64,000 nt of DNA from Diprion similis (taxonomy: Eukaryota > Arthropoda > Insecta > Hymenoptera > Diprionidae). This document shows positions 11,089-25,800 of the stretch, in pieces; position 1 is the stretch's first letter; every line of letters begins with the position of its first letter. The DNA is taken from contig NC_060106.1 of the NCBI RefSeq assembly GCF_021155765.1, positions 19,494,031 to 19,558,030 of the forward strand, in the 5' to 3' direction. The translations under genes were made by a program, and so were the position numbers. Below the pieces are notes generated by a model. It did not search any database, had not been told where the DNA came from, and saw nothing but the letters and a program-made list of their open reading frames with translations.

Positions 11089-13175
11089 ATGGTGTCAATG
11101 GATGACGAGCACACTGCCAGAGAGTTGTTGACAGCACGTAATCCTAGTAAAATAACGCCGATCGTGAAGTGCGAGAAACGCTTGTTGGCTGAAAAAGACG
11201 TGGAGAAAACAACAAGGGAAGCCGAGGAAACGGCTACAGGAGCAACAACAAAGCTTAAAGTGTACAAGAGACGTTGGTTCCAATTAGGACTATTCTTCTT
11301 CTACGCCTTATCGAACGACCCGCATTGGACGCAGTTTGCATGCATCGGCAACACCATATCCCGGTGAGATCCAACGACGAATGTCTTACGAAAATTTGGA
11401 AAATCTACTAATAAGTTTCACGTGATTCTCGCATCGAATTGCTTCTTCATTTACAGAACTTGATTGTAAATTTTTCGTAGGTACTACGGGGTCTCCTCAG
11501 CAACAGTTTCCTGGACCTCGTCGATCCTTCAGGTGATCTACATCATCATCATCATGCCAGTTTGCTGTGCGATGGATCGCGTTGGTCTACGATGGGCCTG
11601 TCTGATCGGTTCAATCGGGATTTCGACCGGCTCTTGGATCATATTTTGGTCTCTGTCACCGGACCGGTTCGCTATGGCTATCCTTGGTCAGTTCGTCATC
11701 ACCTTTTCACAAGCCTTCAGCCTAACTGGGCCGGTTAAATTGGTTGCTCTTTGGTTCGGTCCAAATCAAGTAGCCACTGCAACGTCAGTTGCATTCTTCG
11801 GCGGGCCATTGGGTATTGGTCTTTCCTTTTTCGTCACACGAATGATCCTGAGGAACCACGACGACGTCGAAGACATTGGCAGGGACTTGTCGCCTCTCTT
11901 CTTGGGCGCAGCAGCCTTTTCCACTGTGGTCACAATTGCTCTGTTTCTTTGTGAGTTGTCCCTCGTTGACATCGGTTATCATCCACCCTTCGACGAACGT
12001 TAAAATGCATGCATAATCCGTCAGTTTTTCAGGACGAACCACACCTACCGCCAAGCAGAGCTACTGCTCTTCAAATAATTCACGGCAAAGTCGATGATAC
12101 AAGATTCTGGTCAACGGTGCGAAGAGTCATAACCAACAAAAGTTTCTTCGCTATTTGGAACACCTATGGCATGGGTTACGGGTTGTTTAGCACCATGTGT
12201 TACATGCTAAACCCGTATTTTCTGGCTCATTTTGAGGTATAATGTACACAGAATTATTTCTGAATTCAACATTCTTCGTTAATTAGGATCAAGTACGTCT
12301 GGTCTTGAAGTTCAAAGTTCAAGTGCTGCTGAATTTCGACTTTGGAGCGATTCAGTGCAGGTCATGTAGGTCGAGCCTGTTCACTATAGAATTTTCGGAA
12401 ATCGCATATTTAATCAATGTTTTCGCTTCGTATTCGTTTTTTGAAGAACGGGGAAGAAGACGTTGGAAGGCTTGGGATTCTGATTGTAATCGCGGGATAC
12501 TTTTGTTCTCTCGCCTTTGGGATAATCTTGGACAAGACGAAGAAGTTCAAGTAGGTTTTAGTCAGGACCAGAAAAATTTACAGATAAAATCTAGTAGTTT
12601 ATAAAATAATTACGTGTAATACGAAGGCTGTAACGATTACCATGCTTATACAGAGAACTCGGTGTCTTAATCTACATCTTTCTTCTTGTTGGAGAAATCC
12701 TGTTTGCTGTTGGACTGAAAATGGAAATCAGATGGCTGATGTTAACAGGTTTTATAATTTTCGGGTAAGTAAGAAAATACTTGAAATTCGTCAAAAATTC
12801 ATCGTGACACAAGAGAATCTCCCATTTCATCTACAAAATTACGAAATATTTTTTTATTTCAGTTTGTTTGCGGCCAGTTATGGGAGTCTAGGTTTCGAAT
12901 TGGTTGGCGAAGTTACTTATCCTGAATTGGAAGACGCGTATGCGGGGCTTTTAATTTTTGGGAATCAGCTTTACGGTGGGATATTTTCAGTGATAATTCA
13001 AAGATTGTTGCAAAACAACGGAGACATAGCGGTACATGGATTTGCCATCGCCATTCTATCGTTGGGCTTGGTAACGTCTGGACTTACTGACATCGAGCTC
13101 AAGCGTCAAAATGTTGAAAAACAGCCCAACGAAAGGTGTAATGTAGATACTCCGTTGAAACCAGTCAAGTCCTGA
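11089..13175 (+). CDS. FLVCR-family major facilitator transporter, copy 2 (tandem paralogue)
   Basis: Six exons, 11089-11363, 11481-11950, 12025-12236, 12447-12550, 12654-12764 and 12863-13175, encode 494 residues. Exons 2-5 are exactly the same length as in copy 1 (470, 212, 104 and 111 bases) with the same phases, which shows tandem duplication. Motifs are KRRWFQLGLFFFYALSN, HWTQFACIGN, YYGVS, MDRVGLRWACLIGS, GQFVITFSQAFSLTGPVK, ALWFGPNQVATATS, QDEPHLPPS, and GFELVGEVTYPELE. The first ATG is used; another in-frame ATG follows three codons later. The N-terminus before the first helix is longer and more charged than in copy 1, and exon 4 (replacing WEKDAGWLGLIM with GEEDVGRLGILI) is the most diverged. 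Membrane choline/haem-type transport is expected for the family; the substrate of either paralogue is unknown. Confidence 0.88.
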
Positions 13176-16100
13176 TACATCCGGAGACAAAAAGTAATTT
13201 ACGGTACTATGATAATGTTATATTTTTTTTTTTTTTCAATTAAAAATGCGTGACTTATCCGAAAAAATCAGGATCCGCTATATGGGTTTGATAAATCGTT
13301 ATATGCTCGGAAATACCCGTAAGCTAATAGTTTTCGGTGAATTAATTACCTACATACAGATATCGAGGCCTAAGGGAATATCGTGCAACGTATTAGTCAA
13401 TTATTTTACCACACTGAGTGAATGTGAATTAAGAAATGTGTCGAAAAATAATTATTTCAATCAATTAGGACCGTCTTGAAGTGAATGGTTCACTTTTAGT
13501 CACCAATTAACGTTTCATTTTGGTATATTGGATTCCAGTACACAATTAGGACCTGTACGAAGGAAAAAGAAAAAAACAAAATTGTTATTATTAAGATAAG
13601 TTTTTAATACACATTTTTTTCTCTCTATAAATCATCTGAAAACGGAAAACCAGTGGCACGAGTAATTAAGTATTCGTACATGTATATTTGTATATTGTGG
13701 AATTTTTTTTTTTTCCTGTTTCACCTTTATCGTCAATTATACATATACATATATGCATACATATACGGAAACACAATCATCGTTATGCGTATATACGAGC
13801 GATATTTTAACTTGTAATTTGAGTTTATATATCTTGATGTGAAATCTTGTAATCATCTCTGTTACATGCACCGATAAATCGTGAAATCATGTAGAATTGC
13901 AGATAATATGTCAATAAATCGATAATATACGAAATGAGAAAAAAGATTTGTATATACTAAGTGCTTTGATATTCGTATATTTAAATTTATTCAAATCTTT
14001 TCGCCTCAATATCAACTTGTAATTAGCATATTTTTAGTGCACATTTAGCGTTAATAGCGATGGATGATAATTAATGAAAATAACGCTCATCAAGATCTCA
14101 TCATCTCTACAAAAATATTTGGCCTCCAATTAGTGATTGTTTATTATTTTCCTCGGCACCGTTCTCGTTCCTCGTTCTAATTAGTACAATACTGTACATA
14201 CAGAATACAATAGTTCAAAAGTTCCGTAATTTTTATTTCAAGTCTCAAATCACATTAAGGCCATTCTCGTAGTACTTCACGTTCTGTACAATAATTACAA
14301 ACAGGTAAAGGGTTAAGATTAACGGGGGGGGGGGGGGGGGGGGGGGGGGGCTAAAAGAAATTTAATTGTCAATCTTTTTTAAACCAGCTTTCGAAAACTT
14401 ATCGTATCGATAATAATTTTCGTTTGCTCTTCTAACAATTTCTTAAATAGTCCGCATCGATTTTTCATACTTTAATCCAGGTATACAATATATAAACCTA
14501 CACCGCATATTTGCGTATATAATAATAATGACAGCAATAATCGTAATAATAATAATATGTAACTCAGTCTTTCGTGAACATACTAAATCATACTCTCATA
14601 CTTTTTTTGAGAATTTTTTTTTTTTAGCATTAATTTCTCTTCATACATTTTAACCACGTGGTTTTCCTTTCAATTTTTTGTGATAACTCGTTACATGGCA
14701 AAACCGAAAGAAAAAAAAATTATTCGTGATCCAATGCGTATATTTTTTTAAGTGGAGTCAGGCAAAAATTATTAAAACTAATTCATAGAAGTTCGATTAC
14801 TATACTACAAGCTTTATAGTCTTGATTTTATCGTTTGATTCTTAATTTTAATAACCTTTTTTACGATTATTTTTATATAATTTGTAACCGGTTATTTGGC
14901 ACCTTTCTATCTATCATGAAGATTATTATAATAATGAAATGAATATATTTCCTCGACATTTTCATATTTTTCACATTTTTTTTTTTTTTTTTTTTTTTTT
15001 AAATAGGTACATTTTTCATTATTTAGTCTTGTTTTTGAATTCGTTAATTATCAACGTTTTAAATTAACTAATCACTGATAAACTAAAATCACAGATTCTC
15101 GTTCGTCTCGCCTATTCATCATACAATATAGATATAATGTATATATAATATCTGCTAATAATTATCTGCAACGTATGCACATATTATTACACATTTTTAA
15201 TTCTCGTCGATTCAACTTTTTCATTCATTTCTTTATTCATTTTAGCAATGTTTGCTCAGTTTTCTTCACTATAATTAAAAACAGCTTTTACATGTAACTA
15301 CGTAAATAATATTATCTTTCGAGGGAACTTTCTATTGTATCTCTTAAGTCTGATTTTTATTTTACATAAGTACAATACTTATAGAGGAGATAAAGCACAG
15401 CGAGTGTTTCGGGCAGTCGAGGGAGAAAATGCAAAAGAACCAATTTAATACCTGTATAAAAACTCAGCAAATCATCTTATACAACGATGTTGATGTGTTT
15501 AATTCGTGTATGATGGATTCACAAATAATCGATGATTTTTACCAAACTACAAATTGCTTTTTTACTTTCACCCCGAGTTGCCAAACATCAGTTTTTGCAG
15601 AGTATATTATTCGCCACAGATGCATGCTGATTATGCATCGTGGGTATATGTACACGTTGTATATACACAAAGTATACTTATTGATATTATATTGAACTCT
15701 TTTTTTTTTTTTTTTGTTTTTTTTTTTGTTTTTAATTTCTAGTTTTTCTCGATTCACGATTATACAGACTATACAGGATATACTCATCATTACAAGTCTA
15801 CGTTACAAATTATTCGATTTTATTTACAAACGGAGATCCATACGTTGATAGCGTTCTATTTAGATACAGTCAACGGGGAACTCATGAGTTATCAAGTTGT
15901 GCCCAAAAACAGTCTCGAATCAAATCCAAATTTAGAGAGTCAATGGTTTAAAGCATAGGTTTATAAACACCCAAAGAAAAATATAGTGAAAATCTAATTT
16001 GAAAGGGAAAGAAAAAAAAATAGACTGAATAGAAAATATAAATTGCTTCTAACTCACTAGGTCACTACAGATTTTTTCCCCCCCCTATAACCGCCTGTGA

Positions 16101-16944
16101 TAAACATTCCCAAATTGAATTTGTTCTCATGTACAGTCACTTCCGACACTTTATAACTTGAGACCCATGCAAGAATTTTCCTTTTACCTATAACAGCCTA
16201 GTTAAGGAATCTATATACTTTGCGACAGAGTTGCCGTAACACAATTTGAATTAAATTGAGGGAGAAAGTTGATTAAAAATTTATGATTTTATATTGAACA
16301 ATAATAAACAAAAAAACTCATTTCCTATCTTTCCTTTGTTTTCGTACCGCCATATGAACTCTAACTTTTTTTTATCTATCCAACGTAACAACATTCATGG
16401 AAACAGAGTAGAGAAACTGCAATTTAGTCTAATCGTCAAATATTACATGAACCGTCGACCGATAGGCACAAAGTACAGAAAAGTAAAAATAAAGAACAAA
16501 CTATCCAAATAGAAAGTGAGATGAAAATTGACTAGTGGAAATAAGTTTGGATGGTATACATCCCATAATTTATGCATTGTTTTACATACTCTCTCCCTCG
16601 ACAGTAATTCAGTAAAACGGATGTACAATTATCATCGTATAAAAAATTTGTATCGATATTCATTACATTATTATTCATTAGGTGTTTGTGGCTGTGGTTC
16701 GGGTTCTCTGTCGATTAATCTCACTTTTAAACCTCACCTCGACGGATATCCAACTCCATCTAGGCACATCAACGGCCAAGCAACATGAACCCGGAGCTGA
16801 ATATCAGCCCAACGTTTCTGCGACGTAATTTTCGAACCGAAAATTTTTTCGTACGTTCGAAACACGTCGACGCGAATTTTGACGGTCAAAACGCAAGCCC
16901 CCGTCACTCCTGTTTCAGGATTAGTCGGGGGTAACCAGCAACTC
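13176..16944. other. AT-rich region between FLVCR-like copy 2 and the Rim2 3' end
   Basis: About 3.8 kb lies between two convergent genes. AATAAA occurs near 13912 and could end a long 3' UTR of copy 2; the right part may be 3' UTR of Rim2. It holds a long G run (14324-14350), T-homopolymers near 14979-15000 and 15698-15730, and many short TA-rich tracts. Open frames here are short and carry no recognisable protein. Confidence 0.6.
14324..14350. repeat. 27-base G homopolymer
   Basis: An uninterrupted G run in AT-rich spacer. It could form G-quadruplex structure, and its length is prone to sequencing error. Confidence 0.9.
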
Positions 16945-19900
16945 CTAGGCAAGTTCTCTCTTAGTCTTGGCTTCCGTGTAGAATTGGGTTGTAGACGACG
17001 GGGCCGAGGGTGTCTGGAACTGACGAGTCAAAACGTAGACCACCGCTTCATACGTTGCCATCATTATGGCTGTGTTTGGAATTTGTCGCACCAGCTGAGT
17101 TGCCAAACCCCTGTACATCCCCCTGGGACCTTCCTCCGCGCACACCGTAGACAACGTCTGCCAGAATGTTCTATACTTCGTACCCTCCTCTCGAAGACGC
17201 GTTCTCGCCACCTCTGAGTAGTTCCATAAAAAAAATGAAAAATTAACAAATTAGTAAATCAACGACAAAGAAAATAGGTCAAGGGATGATCAAGTAAAGT
17301 CGATAACTTAAAATTGATTTCACGATACTCTAAATGTTGTTATAGGGTTAAATGACTTAGGATCACGTTTCGAAACTTTGCTCACCCTCCTAGCCGATCC
17401 CTCCCCCCAAAAAAAACAGAAAAAAAAACTTTATACACGACTTATTACAGCAACGTACATAATAGTTAAGGAATGAAACATCCTTATCGTTATCAGTGTA
17501 AATATATGTGGAAGAAAGAGCTTCTTTCCCCCACGCAAAGACGGCGTGCTGTAAGAGGCATTATTTTACTACGCTGAAATACTATGCGACTGTAAAAAAG
17601 CGCACAAGTATCAGATTGTATCTGCAACTGTTCGGCCGCATGAATATCACGTGTCTACATTGTTCTTCGTCTAGACCGTGTGCGATAAGATTTGATTTAG
17701 AGACGATGCAGTGGTAAACATCGTTTTTGGAACGTATGACGTTTCGTCGTCTTATACGTGTATCATATAGTTGTTACGATCGTAATACCGGGATCCGGAG
17801 TATCGAACCATGCCATCCGAAGACAAAAAATATGCCGCTCGCCAACTGCGTCGTATTCAATTATAAACGTATTTTTTATGCTGTATTTTAGCTCGCATTG
17901 ATTCAACGTTAAAAAATATTTGTCCAACATCTTACGCGGAAGTGTTCGTGCATTGTTATTAGTGCATTTCACGTAAGAAAATCAGCTGATAACCCAGATC
18001 GACGCCATCTTGCCCCTGCATACTTTGGACCCCACAAACGTTTATCCTGATTATACCGTCTCTGTTAAATATAATATCGAATGAGGAAAATACGTAGAGA
18101 TAAATAAAATATTCTACGAATGTTTGATGTTATTGTCACATATTCATCACGAGTTGTTTGTGCCGAGTGAATGTAAATTCTATTTTCAGCTAGAAATGTT
18201 TACACGGGAAACGAAGTATGGAATTTTCAAAATTTTAGAATCTATATGAGACTGAAGTTTGTAACGTTATTGTAACGATGCATCTTTAGAGGAACTCGTT
18301 ACATTGCAACTTGAGGTGATTACCTGAAATTTAGTGAATCGTTGATAAAGCCCCAACAAAAAACTCTGATTTGGTAAATTCAACGTCTCCGCTCATTCCA
18401 AAGGTACAAAATAGTAATTTCCGTTTCAACGATTCGATACACATTCACACTCCTAACTTCAGCCTCGTGATCTATCTAATGGCGTTCTTAAACTCGAATT
18501 ACAGATCAAATCCGTTACACGACACGAATTAATATTTAAATTTCGATTATCACGTGACAGAAATTACTTATATCTAATCGAGGTAAAAATTGACACCCAC
18601 TATGACATCCGCATGCATTATGCATGGATAAATAAGCCGCGCGTGGAATAGCATAGCTCTGCAGGTTACGACGCCACAGATAAATAGCTTAAATCTATCT
18701 TTAGATCAACCGGGCGAATATCCAGAGGTCTTGTCGTAACGCAAGCCAAGCAGCAGCAGCAGAGGCAGCAGGTAGATGAAGGAAGAGGAAGAGGAAGAGG
18801 AAGAGAAGGTGACGTCCCAAATCATCCAAGTGTCCTTCGTTCCACCAAAGTGATACAAATTTCATCAACGATTCAATATTACGCCATTTCTCTATCCTCC
18901 TCGGTCATCCGTCTAGCTCTCTGCTAAATGTGCGAATTTTAAAAGACGGCTGATTGATTCGAGGCCAAGGTCAAGGTCAATGTTGAACGTGATCCACGCC
19001 GCCGTTATTACTTAATTCATAGATCCTCACGTGCTGTATTTTTTCGCACATTTCACACGCGGTGTAACGTTTCGCGTGTTTGCATTGGCAGTCGAGTGCA
19101 GAACAGCAGTTCGGCCTTTGGAGGCCAGGTGGAAAATCGCACGCGACCTTCAGGCTACGTTTATTGTTATTATTATTTTTTCTCTCTTTTTTACATCCTC
19201 AATTTACCAGATGAAAAGGAAAATTATTATATATTCAATCCGAGAGTGAAAATTTGAGTATTCGCAACAAATTTCGACTGTCAATTTTTTTTCGTGATTT
19301 TCGTCTCATTGTCAATTTATACAGTTTTCTTTTCGACGATATTGACTGATAAGAATTCCCGAGTTTATAATATGCGAAAATGTTAATTTTTATTGCTGTC
19401 CAAAAATAACTCGAAAATGGTTTCGTTTGTTCGGATTTACTTAGCGTAGGACTGATCAGATTTTGACCAAAATTGGCCGAACCATGTAAAAGTTTTTTGT
19501 AAAAATGAAAATCTCCCAGTAAAAACTTGTTATTTGCAAATGTGTGTGAACCCTTCGTATAATTTTTCTTCTTTCCCGAACTACAATATTGCAGAACGAT
19601 TCGTCAAGTATCGAGACTTTCCCAATCACTGAAAAGCTGTGGTTGTGATAAAAATGAAATTTAGTAATAATAAAAAAAAAAAAAAAAAAAAAAAAAAGAC
19701 GCGGATAAAAATTCACTTCAAATGTAAAAGTACATTTTATATTTTGCTCCTGCATAATTTAATCATCGATTATGAAGTTCGATTAAATTTTGCAAATAAA
19801 AATGCAATGAGATCTGATTGAGGACTGATCACGATCACACACGCACACACGTCGATGATCATCGATCTTTTCTTACCATGCGGATATGCGATGCAGGAAG

Positions 19901-22739
19901 CGATAGTTTTCGAGAAGGCGCCAGCAGCCATGAACTCGAGAAAGTCTCGCGACGTCTTCGAGTTGGCGTCGAAATTTCCTGAACGAGTCCGATGCGTCGT
20001 TAGCCAGGTTTTGACGGCCTCGTAAATAACGAAGTGTACAACGGTCTCGCTAATGCCCATATAAGAGGCTGTGATCCCCTTGTAGAAGCCGATCAACCCC
20101 TGAAAAACGAATTCAAACGTTGAGTTGTAGGATCTTGAAAATTTGATGCGTTTAATTTTCCCAACGAAATCCGAGTACCTAAACTAATAATATATTTAAA
20201 AAATTTTTAATTTTTTTTTACCCACATTTTACAGATCAGTGCAAATCACGTGCAAAGGCAGACAGCAAACAATTAATTACCACTGGATTGTAGAGTGTGT
20301 AAAAAAAAAAAAAACATACATCGTAAGACAATTTATGGTTACGTAAATTCTAATGACACAACCGTGGATGATATATATTGTTACATAAATAAACTATATT
20401 ATTATATACGTCATTTGCAATTTTTCCATTCGTTTATTAAAATAATACCGGTTTTTAACAAATCTTTTTAACGAACTTTCGGCGTAATTATAAATTGAGT
20501 TAAAAGTGCTGAATCGATAATACTTCGGCTCTTATTACGCAAACGTTCACGTGATTCAAGGTCGTGCAAGTTTCTATGCATAATTTCTTGGTCTGATTGT
20601 GAGTTAATGAGGGTTAAAAATAGATTTGGGACAGGAAATATAGGTATAATATGTCGCAAACGCTGCATCGTAAAAGTAGTGAATTATAGGGATAAAGTAT
20701 TGATTTATTTCGTCGTCTCAACGATCTTGGTACCATGTAATTATTTAAATGTTCCGAATTTAATAAATGAGAATAATAATAATGAAACATAAACAAATAA
20801 ATAAATAAAAAATCTACAAGTCTCAATTGAATTATTGCATTTACTTAGAATTAATTTTTTCAACTGTTTGATCAACTTCCAACCATCGCAGAACTGTCGT
20901 GACGTGGCATGAAAACGAGGTCTCAGATAAAAAATAAAAAAAATTTAACACCGATAAATTTTAATCAGAACATCTAACTAGGGCGTCAAAAACGATATAC
21001 GTAATTTTCGCACGCTGACTGTTATCTCGAATGATCGTTACTCAATCGATTTCTGAGTGTGTCTTAAGATTGCGACGTCACTTCAGCAGAAAAATGTTCA
21101 CGAATGAGTTATTTCTTGTATTTCTTTATTTCTTTTCTTTTCGAAAAATTCGAACGGCAAAATTTTCAATATTACGTCTACTTGACTTAGCATCTAAAGA
21201 ACATTTAATTATTCCATAACTGACGTTTGGTATTTTTTAAACTCTAAATGAAATTAATGTGCGTGAATTGAATTAGCACGATTTACCTTCTTACTTCAAA
21301 CAAGATTTTTTTTTCCCATCAGCATAGGAAAAATCCCACGTGATATTACGATTTACGAATATTATTAAACCGGGACCCCTGACAGTGAGGAACATATAAA
21401 CCACGATAAGATTGCAGCGTACAATATTGTCAGTTTAAGTTCAGAGTTATAAATATCTAAATCTAGACACACGTTACAGACTTTACACAAACGCGCATTT
21501 GTAACCAGAGCCTTATTAAACGGTCAGCAATTCGCTTATTTGGTATTCGAAAGTCGATAACTCGCGCTACGGGGGTCATAGAAAAAATATTTTTATATAC
21601 CATCATAATATCGAACTTGTGAGTCAATCTGTGTGAAAATTTTCTCCGTCAAGTATAACAGAAAAGAATTGCAAGAAGAGAATAAAAACTTACAAAAACG
21701 ATAACACGTTGATCGATCAGTACCAATATCATTTTGCACGCGACAAGTGGGCGCAAAATTTTTTGTTGTGATCATAATTAATCCCACGCTTAAAGAAAAA
21801 TAAGGATAAATGTCAATTCGTCAGCAACTTATAACGTATATATAAAAGAAAAAGATAAAAAATACTCTCGACAGAATTGCATTTAAGTAGACTTTGCGAA
21901 TTGCAATTGCGATTCGCAGATCTGTTATACCTGTGGATGTGAGATTCAGGCAGGTGTTAAGTACGGTAAAGATAAGAGATAATTCACACGGCGTGAAGTT
22001 CACGTGAAATGCGCAAGGTTGTGTAGATAGATGATGATAAAAGAAATATTAAAATTTGATCAGCGTACATTAACCATATACCGGGTTAATTATTAGTACA
22101 GGTGGTCCGATATTCAACGTTACCTGCCACCTGATAATTCGTGTACATAAATATACCTGTTAGAATAATCCATCATTCTCGATCATGATATACTTAAAAT
22201 TTTTTTCGAGATCTAAGGTCAAACCAGTATCTATATAGTTATACTATAAATGCACATATCGTCAAAAAATATGATGAAATTTGTAAAATGAATGGAAAAA
22301 AACATTGTTTCATTTATTTCTTTTATCGGAATTCTTTTATTACTCGACAAAATTTGGGGTCGTGAGATTTTCGTGCCGGTAAAAAAAAAAAAAAAAAAAG
22401 AAGAAGAAAAAAAAAATTATAAACGAGGATTTGGAGAGGGGAGAAAAAACTTTGCAATAAAATAAAAATATAAACTTTTAAACGAGAGATCCGAGATGAC
22501 TGAATGAATTGCAGAATCCGATCTAAGAATTCAAAATAATATCTATAGAATAAGCGGACAGAATGCCTCGTACAAATGAACTGTGCGTATCAGTTTTTAT
22601 CGGTCCATATCTCGCGGTAGATTCGATAATACAATTTCACACATTCTTTATGCATGTGTGAAAAGTTTTTCGTCATTCATACGTTAATCATTATATGTAT
22701 GATCTGTGCCCCTAATGTTTCTTCACGTGCATATATGTG

Positions 22740-22810
<71 letters not shown>

Positions 22811-25800
22811 GCATAAACGAAGAGCGACCAAGTGAGCCAATAAAAAGCTTCACACGCGACTACAGCGTGGTAAGAGCTCGGAAACGCAACTGCGGGGGGC
22901 CGGCAGTGTGTCGCACGCCACATATGAAGAGCACGAGCGACGTAACTCGGTGTAGATTTCCATCGTCGGTGTCGCGAGCCTCGCGCTGCGTTGTATCTGC
23001 AAATTGTCAGGGCATCGCGATGCAGCGAAGAGCACCGACCTCGAGACAAGATGCTAATTCATTTTATGACCAATTTGTATAGCAATAATAACAATACTAA
23101 TGAGACTGCTAACGATAGTAGTAATACCAATACTAGCAGTAATATTGATAATACTAGTAGATGTACTAATACTAGAAGCAATACTAACTACTTACAGTAG
23201 TATCAGATGCTAGCAGTAATACCAATACTAGCAGTAATAATGATAATACTAGTAGATGTACTAATACTAGAAGCAATACTAACTACTTACAGTAGCATCA
23301 AATGCTAGCAGTAATACCAATACTAGCAGCAATAATGATAATACTAGTAGATGTATTAATACTAGAAACAATACTACTACTAATATTAGTATCAGATGGT
23401 AGTAGCAATAATAATAACAAAACTAGGCAATTTGTTAATACTAGAAGCAATACTACTACTAACACTAGTATCAAATGCTAGCAGCAATGATAATATCGAT
23501 AATACTAGTAGATATACTAATACTAGAAGCAATACTACTACTAATGTTAGAATCAGATGGTAGCAACAATAATAATAATATACTAATTAGAAGCAATATT
23601 ACTACTATATTGTCATTTGTTGATTATAGTTAATATAGATATCGCTGTAATGCTGTGATATTGAATATTTAACGGCGCCAATGTGATTGTAAGAAAAAAA
23701 AAGTGTTTTCATTCACCTATCGAAAATAGTCTTCTGAATGAAATAAGCCACCGTAGAGTGAAATTAAACAATTCTACTAAATTGTTAACCATTAAGTGGT
23801 TTTAAATGGAGAGAATCGATATCGATGAGCTTTTGTGTGTAAATTTGGTCATTCATATTTTCAGATTTTCTCAAGCTCAAGAATATTATTTATTCAAATA
23901 TTACACATTTATAAATAAATCGAATTCCCAAAATTAAAATAATTAAAGCGCAGACTTAAAAATTGAACTTCAAAATTTTCCCCGTTTTCCAGGTTTAAGG
24001 AAGAATAAAAAGATAATATTTATCCCTTCGACAATTTTCGGGCATAAACTTCAGTATGAATTGTAAAAATATGGAGAAAAAAACTTGATTCCATTTCATT
24101 TCCAAAAACTCGATTCAATTACATTTGACAAAATTTTTCACACTCGAAAAGCTCAGGAGGTTGAAATTGGTAAAATAATATATAAACCCGACGAATTGAA
24201 CAATAAATAATTGAAAAGAATGAGAGTAAAGAGATTCGATTTTATACTTTACGGTTCGCAATGATTTCAGACATGTTCTAATTTTGCGAAATGGTGATTC
24301 ATTGCAAAGAAAGGTTTCCTGAGATTATCAACGTCACGATAATGTAGCTTGATAAAAAAAATTCCGCGACATTTCCAAACTTTCCGAATTCACAGAGTTA
24401 CTTCTCTCCCCTCCAAACCATAAAAAAAAAAAAAAAAAAAATTCTTTGAACGCTTTATATACAAAAAGGTTCATAAATCAGCGCCGGAGGTGAATAAATG
24501 AAGCGAAAATTCAACACACCCGGTGTATAATGTAATTGAAAGAAGTTGATACACCCGACATTGTAAGCATACCTATGCCACTTGGCAGTTGAGTATATTC
24601 AGGGTAGCGCTTGTTTGCGAGCTTAGATTTCGTTTATTTTCGGAGCAAGCTTTTCTATTCGCGGAGCATTGAGTCCATCTTGGCCGCTGGCTGGCTGGCA
24701 CGTCAAGAGAGAAGAAAGAAAATTATGCACAAAGCGATTACACGTCGTCATGTTGGAACGAAATTATAAAAATTCACCGCCGTTAACAAATCTCGAAATA
24801 AATTTCTCGCGAGAAAAATTTAATTTTAAAATCGGCCTATCAAATCATTCGCGCAAAATTTCTTCCCTACTCTACAAGTATTTACTTCTACGTGCATTAC
24901 GTGAATTAAAATTATAACTTTCCCTTCTTTAAAAACCATCAAAAGATGTAATATTTCCAACTATCAGTTGCAGAAACAAGTGTTGGAGCGAAAAAGAAAT
25001 ATAAAAAAATAAAACTATGTATTGAATGAGAAATAGTGAACGAAAAGAATTCAAGATAATGTATAACGTTATATACAGAAATAAATATTATTACTATTCT
25101 TAACCTACAGTATTTTATATATAATACATATAGATTTAAACATGTAAATATATGCAATACCACAGTGATCGATAAATTCATTCGGTCTTTTCGTTGGGAT
25201 GTGTTCGCATGCTTAATCAACGGCGAAAAAGAGAAGAAGAAAAAGAAGAAGAAGAATAAGAAGGAAAAGAATAAGAAGACCACAGAGTACATGTGTAAGT
25301 AGTGTACCTAGTAGGAAAGTTCGCACCAGGCCAGACACAACAACTCAGCACGGGGCCAACTATTTAATTACCAACACCTATATGTAAAGTACGACGCACT
25401 GTTTGTCATTGATAAGAAAAAGAAAAAGAAAAAAACCGCACACACGCAAATACATATATGAAGCAATATCGTCTTACGAAACTGTGATCTACAACGTAGA
25501 TCACGTTATATACGTTCCGGAACAGACGATGATTACTTAGCAATGTAATTGTCTGATCGTCGTTATTACAGTTTCTATAATGCACTATATACAAAGAGTA
25601 AATTGCTAACGACCGAATGGTTTGACGCGCATGCGTTAAAATTCTAGAGCAAGAGCAGTCGCGCTTTTGTCAGGGTGACAAACATTTTTCAGGTTACATA
25701 CGTCGCGGAGGCGTGTAATCTGAATTTAAAAATGTTGGTCGCCCTGACGGAACAGCTTAGCGCATGCGCATTAACGCCGTTCAGTCACACGTTTTTCAAC

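Noticed and set aside
22654-23082. 142-codon plus-strand frame and its minus-strand partner
   Set aside because: Both run through the TA microsatellite, giving alternating Ile-Tyr; no splice or protein support.
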